A DNA stretch of 64,000 nucleotides. Source: VBDM01 sp049802235. Its GTDB lineage: Bacteria; Pseudomonadota; Gammaproteobacteria; Burkholderiales; SG8-39. Positions 54,186-63,584 of this stretch are shown here, one piece after another; positions within the stretch are counted from its first letter, which is position 1, and each line of letters starts with the position of its first letter. The stretch covers positions 1 to 64,000 of the forward strand of contig JBARMB010000037.1 in the NCBI GenBank assembly GCA_049802235.1, in the 5' to 3' direction. The notes under the pieces were generated by a model. That model did no database searches, was not told the DNA's origin, and saw only the letters and a list, made by a program, of their open reading frames with translations. The position numbers were made by a program, and so were the translations under genes.

Positions 54186-55115
54186 TCACACCCGTTCGGC
54201 TCTCGTCCGGAAGGTATTTTGAAATAGCCGCAGGAGGAACTTGCTCGGCGTCCGGTCCCAAGGAGTGAATCGAGGCAACTGATGCGGGTCGCTCGCGGCG
54301 TCCGCAACGCCCCGGGCCGTGGAAACCGCCGCCTCAAATCCCAGCTCCTTCACCATGCCGACGTGCTCCCGGCGGTAGTCGCGACCGGGCTTTCCGTTCG
54401 GGTATGCAAACACCGCGACGGGGCTCCCCGTAATCGCTTCGAGACGGCGCTTGCTGTCCAGAATCTCGCGCTCGGCGCGCTCCGGGCTGAGCTGCGCGAG
54501 AATTGGATGCGTCACGGTGTGGGCGCCGATCTCCATGCCGCTCGCGCACAGCTGGCGCGCTTGCTCGGTCGTCATCATCAGGTCCGACGGCAGCAGGCAC
54601 GCCGCTTCCGCGGCAAGCGCTTCGACGCGCTTCTGCCGCTCTTCCAACGGCAGATACTTCAACGCTGCCAGCAATTTCTCGATTGCCTGGCGCCGCAACT
54701 CCATCGTGGAAATGCTCAGCGTGCCGAGCCCAATGCAGCGCGCATCGAGAATGTCGCCCTGTGCGCTGCGTATCGTCTCAATCACGGTGTCGTTCCACAT
54801 CCTGCCGCCTTCAATGAAGCTGGTGGCGAGGAAGAATGTCGCGGGCACTCCGCGCCGGCGCAGGATGGGCAGGGCCACGGTGACATTGTCCGCGTAGCCG
54901 TCGTCGAAGGTCACGCATGCGGAGCGCATCGGCAGCGTCCCGTCGCGCAATCTGGCAGCCGCCTCCCGAAGCGGCAGCACTCTGAACCAGCGGTTGAGGA
55001 CCGCCAGCTGCCAGTCGAAATTCCTTGCGCAGACCTCATCCGGCGCCAGAGGATCGGGCTCGGCGACGACGCGGTGGTAGATCAGTATCGAAAGGCTGTG
55101 CGAAAGTGGGCCCAT
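54186..55115 (-). CDS. Polysaccharide deacetylase (NodB/CE4-like)
   Basis: This 309-residue protein carries the CE4 signatures TFDDGYADN (Asp71-Asp72), HTVTHP (metal-binding histidines) and AYPNGKPGRDY. It removes N-acetyl groups from glycans using a divalent metal. It starts with SILIYHRV, typical of CE4 enzymes, and has no obvious signal peptide in this start model. It does not resemble the specific XrtA-system deacetylase by position, being at the far end of the locus on the other strand. ATG 55115 is chosen; TTG 55133 would add six residues. Confidence 0.88.
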   Translation of the reverse strand: MGPLSHSLSILIYHRVVAEPDPLAPDEVCARNFDWQLAVLNRWFRVLPLREAAARLRDGTLPMRSACVTFDDGYADNVTVALPILRRRGVPATFFLATSFIEGGRMWNDTVIETIRSAQGDILDARCIGLGTLSISTMELRRQAIEKLLAALKYLPLEERQKRVEALAAEAACLLPSDLMMTTEQARQLCASGMEIGAHTVTHPILAQLSPERAEREILDSKRRLEAITGSPVAVFAYPNGKPGRDYRREHVGMVKELGFEAAVSTARGVADAASDPHQLPRFTPWDRTPSKFLLRLFQNTFRTRAERV

Positions 55116-55198
55116 TACGGGAAAGAGTCGCAAACTTCGCTCGACATGCAGGTAGCGCGCGCCTCTTCAGTATTTCGGTAGTTCAGGGGGCGACCAGG

Positions 55199-55897
55199 TC
55201 AGCGTTCCACGGGCGCTTGCAGGTTCTTTCTTCGAGTGCCCCTGCTTTGCTCCACATCGAGGTCCGCCAGACGGCGCTTCAGCGCCCTCGCGTCCGGCGC
55301 AACCGCGAGGCCTTTCTCCAGCCACTCCCGCGCTTTCGCGAACTGGCCGGCGTCCTTGTAATAATCGCTGATGGCGCCATAGGCCGGCCAGTAGTCGGGC
55401 TTCATATCGATTGCGCGCTGAAGCTCGGCCATACCTTGCCCCACCCTTTCCAGCTGAATTAGGTTCTCGCCCTTCCTGGTGAAGATTTCCGGCAGCAGGC
55501 CGAAATCCGGAGGTGCGCGTTCAATCACGTAGTCGAACTCAGTGATCGAAACACCCAAATTGTGCACGCGATCCTCGCGGGTGGGGGATAAGAACGCCGC
55601 GCGATTGGTTGCCATCAAACCATAACAGTAGTGGTGCATATGTATGAACGTGGGCCCCATGATCGTAGTCCATCGCTCGATCTGCGCAGGATTGTTGCCT
55701 CCCGGAATGTGGTCGCGATAATCCTGCGTGTACATGCAATACCCCGGAAGGCTATACATCTCGCGCGGGCGATCGAACCTATGCGGCTCAGCTTCGGCGT
55801 GCATGGGCGCGAGCAGCGCGAGCGCGAACCCCGCGGCAACGAAGATCTCCCGGAATGGACCACTTGCGGAAAAGCGCCGTTGAAGAGAAAGCATCAT
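55199..55897 (-). CDS. Exported TPR-like protein of EPS locus, function unknown
   Basis: This 232-residue protein has a signal peptide (about 1-36, cleavage near HAEAEP). The first part has MYSLPGYCMYTQDYRDHIPGG, with His/Tyr/Cys residues around HMHHYCYGL. The C-terminal third contains tetratricopeptide-like helices (GQGMAELQRAIDMKPDYWPAYGAIS, AREWLEKGLAVAPDA). TPR proteins often scaffold EPS export machinery in the periplasm. A GAGGACG ribosome site precedes the double ATG. No named family is recognised. Confidence 0.72.
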   Translation of the reverse strand: MMLSLQRRFSASGPFREIFVAAGFALALLAPMHAEAEPHRFDRPREMYSLPGYCMYTQDYRDHIPGGNNPAQIERWTTIMGPTFIHMHHYCYGLMATNRAAFLSPTREDRVHNLGVSITEFDYVIERAPPDFGLLPEIFTRKGENLIQLERVGQGMAELQRAIDMKPDYWPAYGAISDYYKDAGQFAKAREWLEKGLAVAPDARALKRRLADLDVEQSRGTRRKNLQAPVER

Positions 55898-55945
55898 GGT
55901 CGTCCTCAGCTACAGATTAAACCGGGGGCTTGACAGGGAACCATT

Positions 55946-57781
55946 TTATACCACAAGGCGATGCTGCTTGAGCCAGTGCTCGAGCAGCATCAGCACCCAG
56001 ACCATCGTTCCGTAGTAGCCGGCGTGGCTTTCGATGTACGTGGAGGTCAGCTCGTCTATGAATTCCGGGCGTACGATGCCGCGCTTCTTCAGGTCGGCCA
56101 GACTGTCGAGCGCAAGCTGCCTTAGCGGTCGGTGCGTCCGCAGCCACGGGCCGAAAGGCAGCCCGAAGCCGTGCTTGGTCTTGGCGATGATCTCGTCGGG
56201 CAGAAAGCCTCGCAACGACTCCTTGAAGAAATACCGCAGCGTGGTGCCCTTGAGCTTGAGCCGCGGCAGCAGGCCCGCGGAAAAAGCGACCACGGTGTCG
56301 TCGAGCATCGGGAATCGGACCTCGAGGCCGGCAAGCTCGCAGGCGCGCGCGACCTTGGGAAGGTCGTTGTCCGCCAAGGTGAACCTCAAGTCCAGCGCAA
56401 GCATGCGATTGATCAGGGAGCGCGCGTGCGCGCCGTCATAGGCTTGAGCCAGCAGCGTCCGGGGTTCCTGCATATTGACCGCGCCGAGGAACTCCGGGGT
56501 GAATATGTTGCCAGCGCCAAGGCGCTCGAGAAGATTGTAGTTGTCGTATCGGACGGGCATCGGCAGTGACGCGTTCCGGATGTAGCGCTGTACCTTCCCC
56601 GCAATGCCGATTTCGGAGGGCAAGAATGCAAGGGGTTCTATCAACCCCTTGCGCAAGACTCGGGGCAGGTCGCTGTAGAGCGAGTAAAGGTACTGCTTGG
56701 CATAGCGTTCATTGCCACCGAAAAGCTCGTCGCCGCCGTCTCCGCCGAGTAGTACCTCCACCCCGTCGTCCCTGGCGAGTTTCGCGCAGAAATACGTGGG
56801 CACGGCCGAGGAATTGCCGAACGGCTGGTCGCAGACCTCGGCGATCCGCGGAACGGCGCTTACCACGTCGGCGGGCGTAACGTAGTACTCGTGGTGGCGC
56901 GTCCCGAAATGGCGTGCGGCGATCCGCGCGTAGTGCATCTCGTCGTAACCCTGCGCCTCGAACCCGATCGAATACGTCCGCGCGGGCTGCCCCGTCACCT
57001 CGCCCAGCATGCCCGCAATGGTGGAACTGTCCGTACCGCCGCTGAGAAAGGTCCCGACCGCACCGCCTTGCGCGGCTTCGCGGACGCCTTCGCGCAGCGT
57101 GGCAAGGAATTCCTTCTTGAGTTCCGGCATCGGCCGCTTCTCGTCTTCGACGTAGCGCATTTCCCAGTAGGGGCGGGTTTCCAATTTGCCGTTACGCCAA
57201 GTCAGCAAGGAGCCCGGCAGCAGGCGATGGCGGCCGGCATGGATGGTGCCCGGGCCTGGCACCATGTGGAAGTAGACGTAGTCGTAAAGTGCCTGCCGAT
57301 CCGCCTCAGCCCCGCTCCCCGGGAAGGCGCTGATCGCGTCGAGTGTGGACCCGAACACGAGCACATCGGCGACAATGCCGTAACAGAGCGGGCGCGTGCC
57401 CATCCGGTCGATCGCCAGCATCGCCTCGCCGCCCCGGCCGTCCAGGACGGCGACGGCGCAGTCGCCCGAGATGCCCGTGAGCACGCCGGTTCCCTTACGC
57501 GCGTAACCCTTTGCGAGCGCGTGTGCAGTGCCGTGGCGCTGCGCGAGCGCGGCTAGGTCCGCGTCGGCAAAGCGCGCATTGCCCCAGACTGCGACGAGCA
57601 GCTCGTTGTCCTGAAACACACTGGCGTTGCCGCTCGCAGCTGCAACGGCACCGAAATCAGATGACCCACTGAGCACCTTGCTGCCGTCGAAGCGCCTAAG
57701 GGGCGCAGCCATTGCTGCGATTGCCTGCGGGTCCACGAATCCGGCGCGCTCGCTGCGGAACCAACCGCACAATCCGCTCAT
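55946..57781 (-). CDS. Asparagine synthase-related glutamine amidotransferase
   Basis: This 611-residue two-domain enzyme has an ATP-pyrophosphatase domain with the SGGTDSSTIAGML P-loop near 250 and LLGGDGGDELFGG near 345. The N-terminal glutaminase begins MSGLCGWF, so the putative nucleophile is Cys5 rather than Cys2. It would need trimming of four residues, or may work with free ammonia or another amine donor. The glutaminase half is also shorter in conserved motifs than the 48374 protein. It follows the carbamoyltransferase by 100 bp and likely shares its pathway. Confidence 0.88.
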   Translation of the reverse strand: MSGLCGWFRSERAGFVDPQAIAAMAAPLRRFDGSKVLSGSSDFGAVAAASGNASVFQDNELLVAVWGNARFADADLAALAQRHGTAHALAKGYARKGTGVLTGISGDCAVAVLDGRGGEAMLAIDRMGTRPLCYGIVADVLVFGSTLDAISAFPGSGAEADRQALYDYVYFHMVPGPGTIHAGRHRLLPGSLLTWRNGKLETRPYWEMRYVEDEKRPMPELKKEFLATLREGVREAAQGGAVGTFLSGGTDSSTIAGMLGEVTGQPARTYSIGFEAQGYDEMHYARIAARHFGTRHHEYYVTPADVVSAVPRIAEVCDQPFGNSSAVPTYFCAKLARDDGVEVLLGGDGGDELFGGNERYAKQYLYSLYSDLPRVLRKGLIEPLAFLPSEIGIAGKVQRYIRNASLPMPVRYDNYNLLERLGAGNIFTPEFLGAVNMQEPRTLLAQAYDGAHARSLINRMLALDLRFTLADNDLPKVARACELAGLEVRFPMLDDTVVAFSAGLLPRLKLKGTTLRYFFKESLRGFLPDEIIAKTKHGFGLPFGPWLRTHRPLRQLALDSLADLKKRGIVRPEFIDELTSTYIESHAGYYGTMVWVLMLLEHWLKQHRLVV

Positions 57782-57881
57782 AAATCGGGTCGTTCGAGAG
57801 GTGGCTGAGGAAGCGAGCGCGCATCCAATCGAAGGAGCATGCGATATAGCCAGATGATCCGGTTGACTTCAGCGACGTAAT

Positions 57882-59717
57882 TCAATCGAGCTCGAACGCG
57901 TGCTGGTAGTCGAGCTTGAGCGCGGGGTTCTGCTGCTCCTTCTGCAACACGCAATTGCCGATCACCAGAGTCTCGATCTCGCTGCCCATGAAACAGCGGA
58001 ATGCGTCTTCCGGAGTGCACACGATCGGTTCGCCGCGCACGTTGAAGCTGGTGTTGACCAGCACGGAGCAACCGGTCCGCTGTTTGAACGCTTCGAGCAG
58101 GGCGTGGAACTGGGGATTGGTCTCACGGTGTACGGTCTGGACGCGCGCGGAATAGTCCACGTGAGTCACCGCCGGGATATCAGAACGAGGCACGTTGAGC
58201 TTGTCGATGCCGAACAGCTTTTCTTCCTCCTTGGTCATCGGGCGCCGCCGTTCCGGCCGGACGCTGGCGACCAGCAGCATGTAGGGGGAATCGTACTCTA
58301 GCTCGAACCAGTCGGCGACATCTTCGCGCAAAACCGCCGGCGCGAACGGCCGGAAAGATTCGCGGTACTTCACCTTGAGGTTGAGCATTTTCTGCATGCC
58401 CGGCGATCGGGGGTCGCCTAGGATGGACCGTGCGCCGAGGGAGCGCGGCCCGAACTCCATGCGCCCCTGGAACCAGCCCAGCGCCTTCTGCGCAACGAGC
58501 GCGTCGGCCGCTTGCGCGATCACGCCGGCGTCGTCCACGACGTTGAACTTGGCGCCGGCCGCCAGAAGGCGCTGCTCTATCTCGCGTTGCTCGAACTTCG
58601 GGCCGAGGTAGGCACCACGCATGCCATCGAGTCCGTCGTTCAGGCGGCGTGGTTGCCCCTTGTACAGGTGGTAGGCGCACAGCGCCGCTCCGACCGAACC
58701 GCCCGCATCGCCCGCCGCCGGCTGGATCCAGATGCCGTCGAACTTGCCGTCGCGCAGTATCTTGCCGTTCGCGACGCAATTGAGCGCGACCCCGCCTGCC
58801 AGACACAGGTTGCGCTCGCCAGTTTCGCGCGCGACGGCACGCGTCATGCGCAGCATGATTTCCTCGGTGACCTTCTGGACCGACGCGGCGATGTCCATGT
58901 GGAACGGCGTCAGGAGCTGCTCCGGAGTGCGCGGCGGCTGGCCGAACAGGCGGTCGAACCTGCTGTTTGTCATCGTCAGCCCGACGCAGTAGTTGAAGTA
59001 ATCCAGGTTCAGCCTGAAGGAACCGTCGGCCTTGAGGTCGACCAACTTGTCGAGAATCACGCCGGCATAGCGCGGCTCTCCATAGGGCGCCAGCCCCATG
59101 AGCTTGTACTCGCCTGAATTGACCTTGAACCCGACGTAATACGTGAACGCGGAGTAGAGCAGGCCCAGCGAATGGGGGAAATGAATTTCCTTGATAACCT
59201 CAAGGCGGTTCTCGTGCCCGAGCGCGAGCGAACTCGTCGCCCACTCCCCTACTCCGTCCAGGGTCAGAACTGCGGCAGAGCTGTACGGCGACGGGAAATA
59301 GGCGCTTGCGGCGTGACTGAGGTGGTGCTCGCTGAATATCAAGCGCTTGTCCCAGTCGAAATCGGGCCGGTGCTCCCGCAGCTGGTCCTGCAGGAGATCC
59401 TTCAAGAACAACTTTTCCCGCAGCCAGATCGGGATCGCCATTTTGAAGGAGCGGAACCCGCGAGGCGCAAATGTCAGATAGGTTTCCAGCAGTCGCTCGA
59501 ACTTCAGCAACGGTTTGTCGTAGAACGCGACGAGGTCGACCTGATCGAGGCTGATCCCCGCCTCCGACAGGCAGTAGTCCAGTGCGTGGCCCGGGAAGCG
59601 CGAATCGTGCTTCTTGCGCGTGAACCGTTCTTCCTGCGCCGCGGCCACGATTTCACCGTCGCAGACCAGTGCGGCCGCGGAGTCGTGGTAGAAAGCCGAG
59701 ATGCCTACAACCCGCAT
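57882..59717 (-). CDS. Carbamoyltransferase (NodU/CmcH/SxtI-like)
   Basis: This 611-residue enzyme transfers a carbamoyl group from carbamoyl phosphate via carbamoyl-AMP to a hydroxyl. The N-terminal Kae1-like half starts VVGISAFYHDSAAALV, with EEHHLSHAASAYFPSP-type metal-binding histidines near 131-136. The C-terminal half carries MEFGPRSLGARSILGDPR near 425 and VNTSFNVRGEPIV. It belongs with the two small membrane genes upstream (59730 and 59889) in a conserved trio. The EPS or a lipid-linked intermediate is the likely acceptor. Confidence 0.93.
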   Translation of the reverse strand: MRVVGISAFYHDSAAALVCDGEIVAAAQEERFTRKKHDSRFPGHALDYCLSEAGISLDQVDLVAFYDKPLLKFERLLETYLTFAPRGFRSFKMAIPIWLREKLFLKDLLQDQLREHRPDFDWDKRLIFSEHHLSHAASAYFPSPYSSAAVLTLDGVGEWATSSLALGHENRLEVIKEIHFPHSLGLLYSAFTYYVGFKVNSGEYKLMGLAPYGEPRYAGVILDKLVDLKADGSFRLNLDYFNYCVGLTMTNSRFDRLFGQPPRTPEQLLTPFHMDIAASVQKVTEEIMLRMTRAVARETGERNLCLAGGVALNCVANGKILRDGKFDGIWIQPAAGDAGGSVGAALCAYHLYKGQPRRLNDGLDGMRGAYLGPKFEQREIEQRLLAAGAKFNVVDDAGVIAQAADALVAQKALGWFQGRMEFGPRSLGARSILGDPRSPGMQKMLNLKVKYRESFRPFAPAVLREDVADWFELEYDSPYMLLVASVRPERRRPMTKEEEKLFGIDKLNVPRSDIPAVTHVDYSARVQTVHRETNPQFHALLEAFKQRTGCSVLVNTSFNVRGEPIVCTPEDAFRCFMGSEIETLVIGNCVLQKEQQNPALKLDYQHAFELD

Positions 59718-59729
59718 CGCATTGCCCTC

Positions 59730-59879
59730 TCAGAACAAGGTGTATATGAACGGCGCCACGGCCGAGCCCTGGGCGAGAACGATCAGGCCGCCCAGGATCA
59801 CCATCACCACCAGAATTGGTATGAGCCAGTACTTCTTGCGCGTGCGCATATAGGCCCATAGCTCCCTGAGAAACGACAT
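59730..59879 (-). CDS. DUF5989/SxtK-like small membrane protein
   Basis: This 49-residue protein begins MSFLRELWAYMRTRKKYWL and continues with one hydrophobic helix (IPILVVMVILGGLIVLAQG) and an aromatic C-terminus. This matches the small DUF5989 proteins encoded beside carbamoyltransferases (SxtK in saxitoxin clusters). Its function is unknown. It ends 12 bp before the carbamoyltransferase ATG and starts nine bp after the SxtJ-like gene. Confidence 0.85.
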   Translation of the reverse strand: MSFLRELWAYMRTRKKYWLIPILVVMVILGGLIVLAQGSAVAPFIYTLF

Positions 59880-59888
59880 GGCTCCCTC

Positions 59889-60311
59889 CTAGAATTGATG
59901 GTTCAGGCTGTCCGGTTTCGGTCCGGGCGGCTCGCGCTTGATCCAGTAGCTCGCCTCCGAACCATCGCGCCGCAATCGCAGGCTGTCCTTGCCGAGCATG
60001 CGCATGAGCGCGCCCACGGGCGTCACGGCAACGTAGAACAGGATCGCGAGAGCGACCGGACTGATGATCCGGTTGAGCAGCAGCCCGAAGCGCAGCCACA
60101 GCCGGTTCGGCAGGGCGAGCAGCGTCGGAGCCGCTAAGGTTACCAGTGCGAACGCGGCGGCGACGGACAGTGACCACCAGCGTACCATTCCCCCGGAGAC
60201 GAATGGCCACACCGCGATGATAAGGAAGAACGCGGTGAACACCCAGCCAAAGCTGCGATTGCTCGACGCCTTTACTTCGTGGGTTCTGGAAAAATCCTCG
60301 TGGGTGGGCAT
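59889..60311 (-). CDS. SxtJ-like membrane protein
   Basis: This 140-residue protein has a basic N-terminus, three hydrophobic segments (about 22-40, 45-68, 82-104) and a C-terminal soluble tail (GKDSLRLRRDGSEASYWIKR). The pattern matches SxtJ-family proteins that accompany carbamoyltransferase and DUF5989 genes. Its biochemical role is unknown; it may present the substrate or anchor the carbamoyltransferase to the membrane. It is the first gene of the trio, behind a 132-bp gap. Confidence 0.85.
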   Translation of the reverse strand: MPTHEDFSRTHEVKASSNRSFGWVFTAFFLIIAVWPFVSGGMVRWWSLSVAAAFALVTLAAPTLLALPNRLWLRFGLLLNRIISPVALAILFYVAVTPVGALMRMLGKDSLRLRRDGSEASYWIKREPPGPKPDSLNHQF

Positions 60312-60443
60312 TGAATCCAGTTCCAGCAGTCAAGAGCGACATCCAGCCGCACAGGCGCGCCGGATGTCACGGAGTATTAGAGTCAGCACGCAATATCAAT
60401 CATTATGCCGTAAACCGAGGCTCAAACCGGTCATCCCCACTCA

Positions 60444-61682
60444 CTATAAAACCAAAATCTCCGCGGGAGCCGGGTGGCTGAGAAACGCCGTAGGGCTCGC
60501 GGTAAGGCCATAGGCGCCCGACTGGAACACGACAATAAGGTCACCGACATCCGCCTCTGCCATTTCCATGCCGTCGGCGAGCAGATCGAGCGGCGTACAT
60601 AGCGGGCCGACCACGCTCACGACTTCGCGCTTGCTGCCGACTACGCGGTTACCCACGACCACAGGATAATTCTTCCGTATGACTTGGCCGAAATTTCCGG
60701 ATGCCGCCAGATGGTGGTGCAGGCCTCCGTCGGTTATCAGGAATACCTGGCCTCGCGAGATCTTGCGGTCGATAATGCGGCAGACATAAATGCCCGCCTC
60801 GCCGACCAGGTAGCGGCCCAGTTCGATCACGACCCTCGCTTCTGGCAGCGTTCGCTTCATCCCATCCAGAAGGCGGGCGAGGTTGGCGCCGACCGCCGCG
60901 ATGTCGAGCGGACGCTCGCCGGGAAAGTACGGGATGCCGAAGCCGCCGCCGATGTTGAGGAGGCGCACCGGCGACGGTGCGTGCTCGGCGAGCTTGAGCA
61001 CCAGCTCGATCGTTTTCTCCTGCGACTCCTTGATTGCGTCGGCGCGCAGGTTCTGCGAGCCGCTGAAGACGTGAAAGCCCTGAAAATCGAGTCCGAGCTG
61101 CCCGATCCGCGCGAGCATTGCAGGCACGCGCTCGGCATCCACGCCGAATTGCTTGGGACCCCCGCCCATTTTCATTCCCGAGCTCTTCAGTTCGAAATCG
61201 GGGTTGACCCGCACCGCTACGCGCGGTCGCGCATCGTGGTTTCGGCCCAGCACCGCGATGCGCTCCATTTCGCGCTCCGACTCGAGGTTAACGACGATGC
61301 CGGCGGCCACCGCCTCCACAAGCTCCGCGTCGGTCTTGCCGGGGCCGGCAAAGCTGATCGCCCCCGGATTCATGCCGGAAGCCAGAGCGATCCCGAGCTC
61401 GCCGGCGGAAGCTACGTCCAGGCCGTCCACAAGCGCCGCGAGATGCCGCACGACCTCCGGCATCGGATTGGCCTTGATCGCGTAATGCAGGTGCACCTCT
61501 GCCGGCAGGTGCTTGCGCAACATCTCGACACGCTGCGTGATCAGGCTTCGGTCATAGGCATAAAAGGGTGTCCGGCCGACGCGCCGTGCGAGTTCCGTCA
61601 GCGAGATGCCGCCGACCTGGAGGCAGTCGTCAACGACCGGGAACTGGGTCATCGGTGCGTGTGTCGGTCTTGCATTGCTCAT
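60444..61682 (-). CDS. PLP-dependent decarboxylase, exosortase A-associated (TIGR03099-like)
   Basis: This 412-residue fold-type III decarboxylase (diaminopimelate/ornithine decarboxylase-like) has Lys70 in YAIKANP as the Schiff-base residue. The glycine-rich phosphate site is LLNIGGGFGIPY near 240. HHLAASGNFGQ and VGPLCTPLD complete the active site. It would decarboxylate a D-configured or acyl-bound amino acid, giving an amine for EPS or lipid decoration. It lies 55 bp after its partner acyl-CoA ligase gene. Confidence 0.92.
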   Translation of the reverse strand: MSNARPTHAPMTQFPVVDDCLQVGGISLTELARRVGRTPFYAYDRSLITQRVEMLRKHLPAEVHLHYAIKANPMPEVVRHLAALVDGLDVASAGELGIALASGMNPGAISFAGPGKTDAELVEAVAAGIVVNLESEREMERIAVLGRNHDARPRVAVRVNPDFELKSSGMKMGGGPKQFGVDAERVPAMLARIGQLGLDFQGFHVFSGSQNLRADAIKESQEKTIELVLKLAEHAPSPVRLLNIGGGFGIPYFPGERPLDIAAVGANLARLLDGMKRTLPEARVVIELGRYLVGEAGIYVCRIIDRKISRGQVFLITDGGLHHHLAASGNFGQVIRKNYPVVVGNRVVGSKREVVSVVGPLCTPLDLLADGMEMAEADVGDLIVVFQSGAYGLTASPTAFLSHPAPAEILVL

Positions 61683-61737
61683 CAGTTCAATCCATGGCCT
61701 CAGGTGATCACGAACACAGGATCTGCATCCTCCGAGG

Positions 61738-63333
61738 CTAACCGTTCCGGTTTGCCTCGAATATGTCCTGCATTTCCTGTGCCATCAGCTTACGGTCGAT
61801 CTTGCCGTTCGGATTGCGCGGCAGACTTCCCTCGCGCACTGTCACGCGCGCCGGCACCATGAACGCGGGCAGCTGTTGCCGGCATTGCGCGAGAAGGTCT
61901 TCGGCGTCGAGCCGCGCGCCATCGCGTGCGGTAGCGACTACGACGATTGCCTGCCCGAGAACAGGGTGGGGAATGCCGAGCGCCGCGGCCTCGCCGACCC
62001 GTCCGGTCGCGTAGATCACCTCCTCGACTTCGGTGGGGCTCACGCGATAGCCCGAGGTCTTGATCATCTCGTCGCGGCGGCTGATGAAATACAGAAACCC
62101 CTCTTCGTCCACCCGCACCGTGTCGCCCGACCACACCGCGATCTCCGGCATGACCAGACCTTCTGGCTGGCCGGGGGCCGCCTTGAAGCGTTCCGCCGTT
62201 TTCTCCGGATCGTTCCAGTAACCGAGCGACACCAGCGCTCCGCGATGCACGAGTTCGCCCGGCTCACCCGGCGCACAGGGCGTGCCGTCCTCGCGCACCA
62301 CTAGCACTTCGGCGTTCGGAATCGCCTTGCCGATCGAATCCGGCCGGCGATCGAGTTCCGAAGGGGGCAGGTAGGTGGAGCGGAACGACTCGGTCAGTCC
62401 ATACATCAGAAATACCAGCGTCTTTGGCAGCGCCGTGCGGAGGGCATCGAGAGTCGCTTTTGGCATGCGTCCGCCGGTGTTGGCGATATAGCGCAAGCTG
62501 TTGCGCGCGCCTTCCGGCCACTCGAGCTGCGCGAGCTGTATCCAGAGCGGCGGAACCGCAGTGAGCCCCGTGATTCGTTCCCGCTCGACCGCAGTGATAA
62601 TGTCACGCGGCACGAGATAGTTGATCAGCGTGACGCTGGCACCGGCGTGAAACGCCGTGGTGAGCTGGCTGAAGCCGGCGTCGAAACTCAACGGCAGCGC
62701 AGACAGTATCCGATCGCCCCCGTGATTTTCGAGATACTGCGCCACGCTGCGCGCGCCGGCGACCATGTTGCGGTGGGACAGCACGACCCCTTTGGGCTTG
62801 CCGGTGCTGCCCGAGGTATAGAGGATCGCCGTCATGTCCGTGTCGATGACCCGGTGCGCCCGCACCCCGGCGCGTGTGGACACTGCGTCTTCCCAGGAAA
62901 CGATGCTTACGCTTGGAAGCCGCGCGGTATCGCCGGTCGAACCAACGACAATCACTGCACGGAGGTCTTCGCATTCCTCGAGGGACTCGGCGAGCAGATG
63001 CAGGCGCTCGGGGGATGTAACCAGAATGCGTACATTGCAGTCTTTCAGGATATACGCCACCTGTGTTGCTTTAAGCACCGGATTGACCGGTACGAATACA
63101 CCGCCGGCGGCGGCGGCACCGAACATTGCGGCCACGGCTTCCGGGCGCTTCTCCAGATAGACAGCGACGCGATCATGACGCGCGAGTCCCAACTCCAATA
63201 TTGATCCGGCGGCCCGGCCTACCAGTTCGGCGAGGCTGCCGTAGCTCATGCTCTGTTCCCGGTAACCGAGCGCTTGGCCTTCCGGCATCTTATGCGCGGT
63301 CAGGGATATCAATTCATGCAGGAGTGCAGTCAC
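61738..63333 (-). CDS. Acyl-CoA ligase (AMP-forming), exosortase A-associated (TIGR03098-like)
   Basis: This ANL-superfamily ligase of about 531 residues has the P-loop LYTSGSTGKPKGVVLSH near 176, MYGLTESFRST near 308, SGDTVRVDEEGF near 408 and the C-terminal lysine in NPNGKIDRKL. In XrtA-type loci it is paired with the PLP decarboxylase, probably activating an amino or carboxylic acid that is then modified. GTG 63333 (VTALLHELISLTA) is chosen; TTG 63357 is an alternative. Neither has a strong ribosome site. Confidence 0.9.
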   Translation of the reverse strand: MTALLHELISLTAHKMPEGQALGYREQSMSYGSLAELVGRAAGSILELGLARHDRVAVYLEKRPEAVAAMFGAAAAGGVFVPVNPVLKATQVAYILKDCNVRILVTSPERLHLLAESLEECEDLRAVIVVGSTGDTARLPSVSIVSWEDAVSTRAGVRAHRVIDTDMTAILYTSGSTGKPKGVVLSHRNMVAGARSVAQYLENHGGDRILSALPLSFDAGFSQLTTAFHAGASVTLINYLVPRDIITAVERERITGLTAVPPLWIQLAQLEWPEGARNSLRYIANTGGRMPKATLDALRTALPKTLVFLMYGLTESFRSTYLPPSELDRRPDSIGKAIPNAEVLVVREDGTPCAPGEPGELVHRGALVSLGYWNDPEKTAERFKAAPGQPEGLVMPEIAVWSGDTVRVDEEGFLYFISRRDEMIKTSGYRVSPTEVEEVIYATGRVGEAAALGIPHPVLGQAIVVVATARDGARLDAEDLLAQCRQQLPAFMVPARVTVREGSLPRNPNGKIDRKLMAQEMQDIFEANRNG

Positions 63334-63475
63334 AGATCGTGTGGGTCCTATTTCCAATTTGATGCGTCAGGTGATCAACGCCTGGGAGCACGTCCTTCGC
63401 ACTGCGGATAAGCGCTCGGAGAAGGCCGCGACCCGAACTCCTAATCCGAAACGCTCGGAACCCATCTTGCCGCTC

Positions 63476-63493
63476 CTCCCGGCAGCCGGGGAG
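63476..63493 (-). terminator. Imperfect GC hairpin after the GNAT gene
   Basis: CTCCC-GGC-A-GCC-GGGGAG forms a near-perfect stem with one bulged G in the 251-bp space between the GNAT stop and the ligase start. No T-run is present. It might attenuate transcription between these genes. Confidence 0.3.
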
Positions 63494-63584
63494 TGCATGC
63501 CCCCGGGGTACCAATATGGAGAGCGGGTGAAATGGACGGTCTACGACTCCTGGGGTGCTCCGGCACTCTCGGAACGGTCTCTCG

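Noticed and set aside
55025..55462. Plus-strand ORF opposite the deacetylase and TPR genes
   Set aside because: No domain and it covers the 5' end of one and the 3' end of another supported minus-strand gene.
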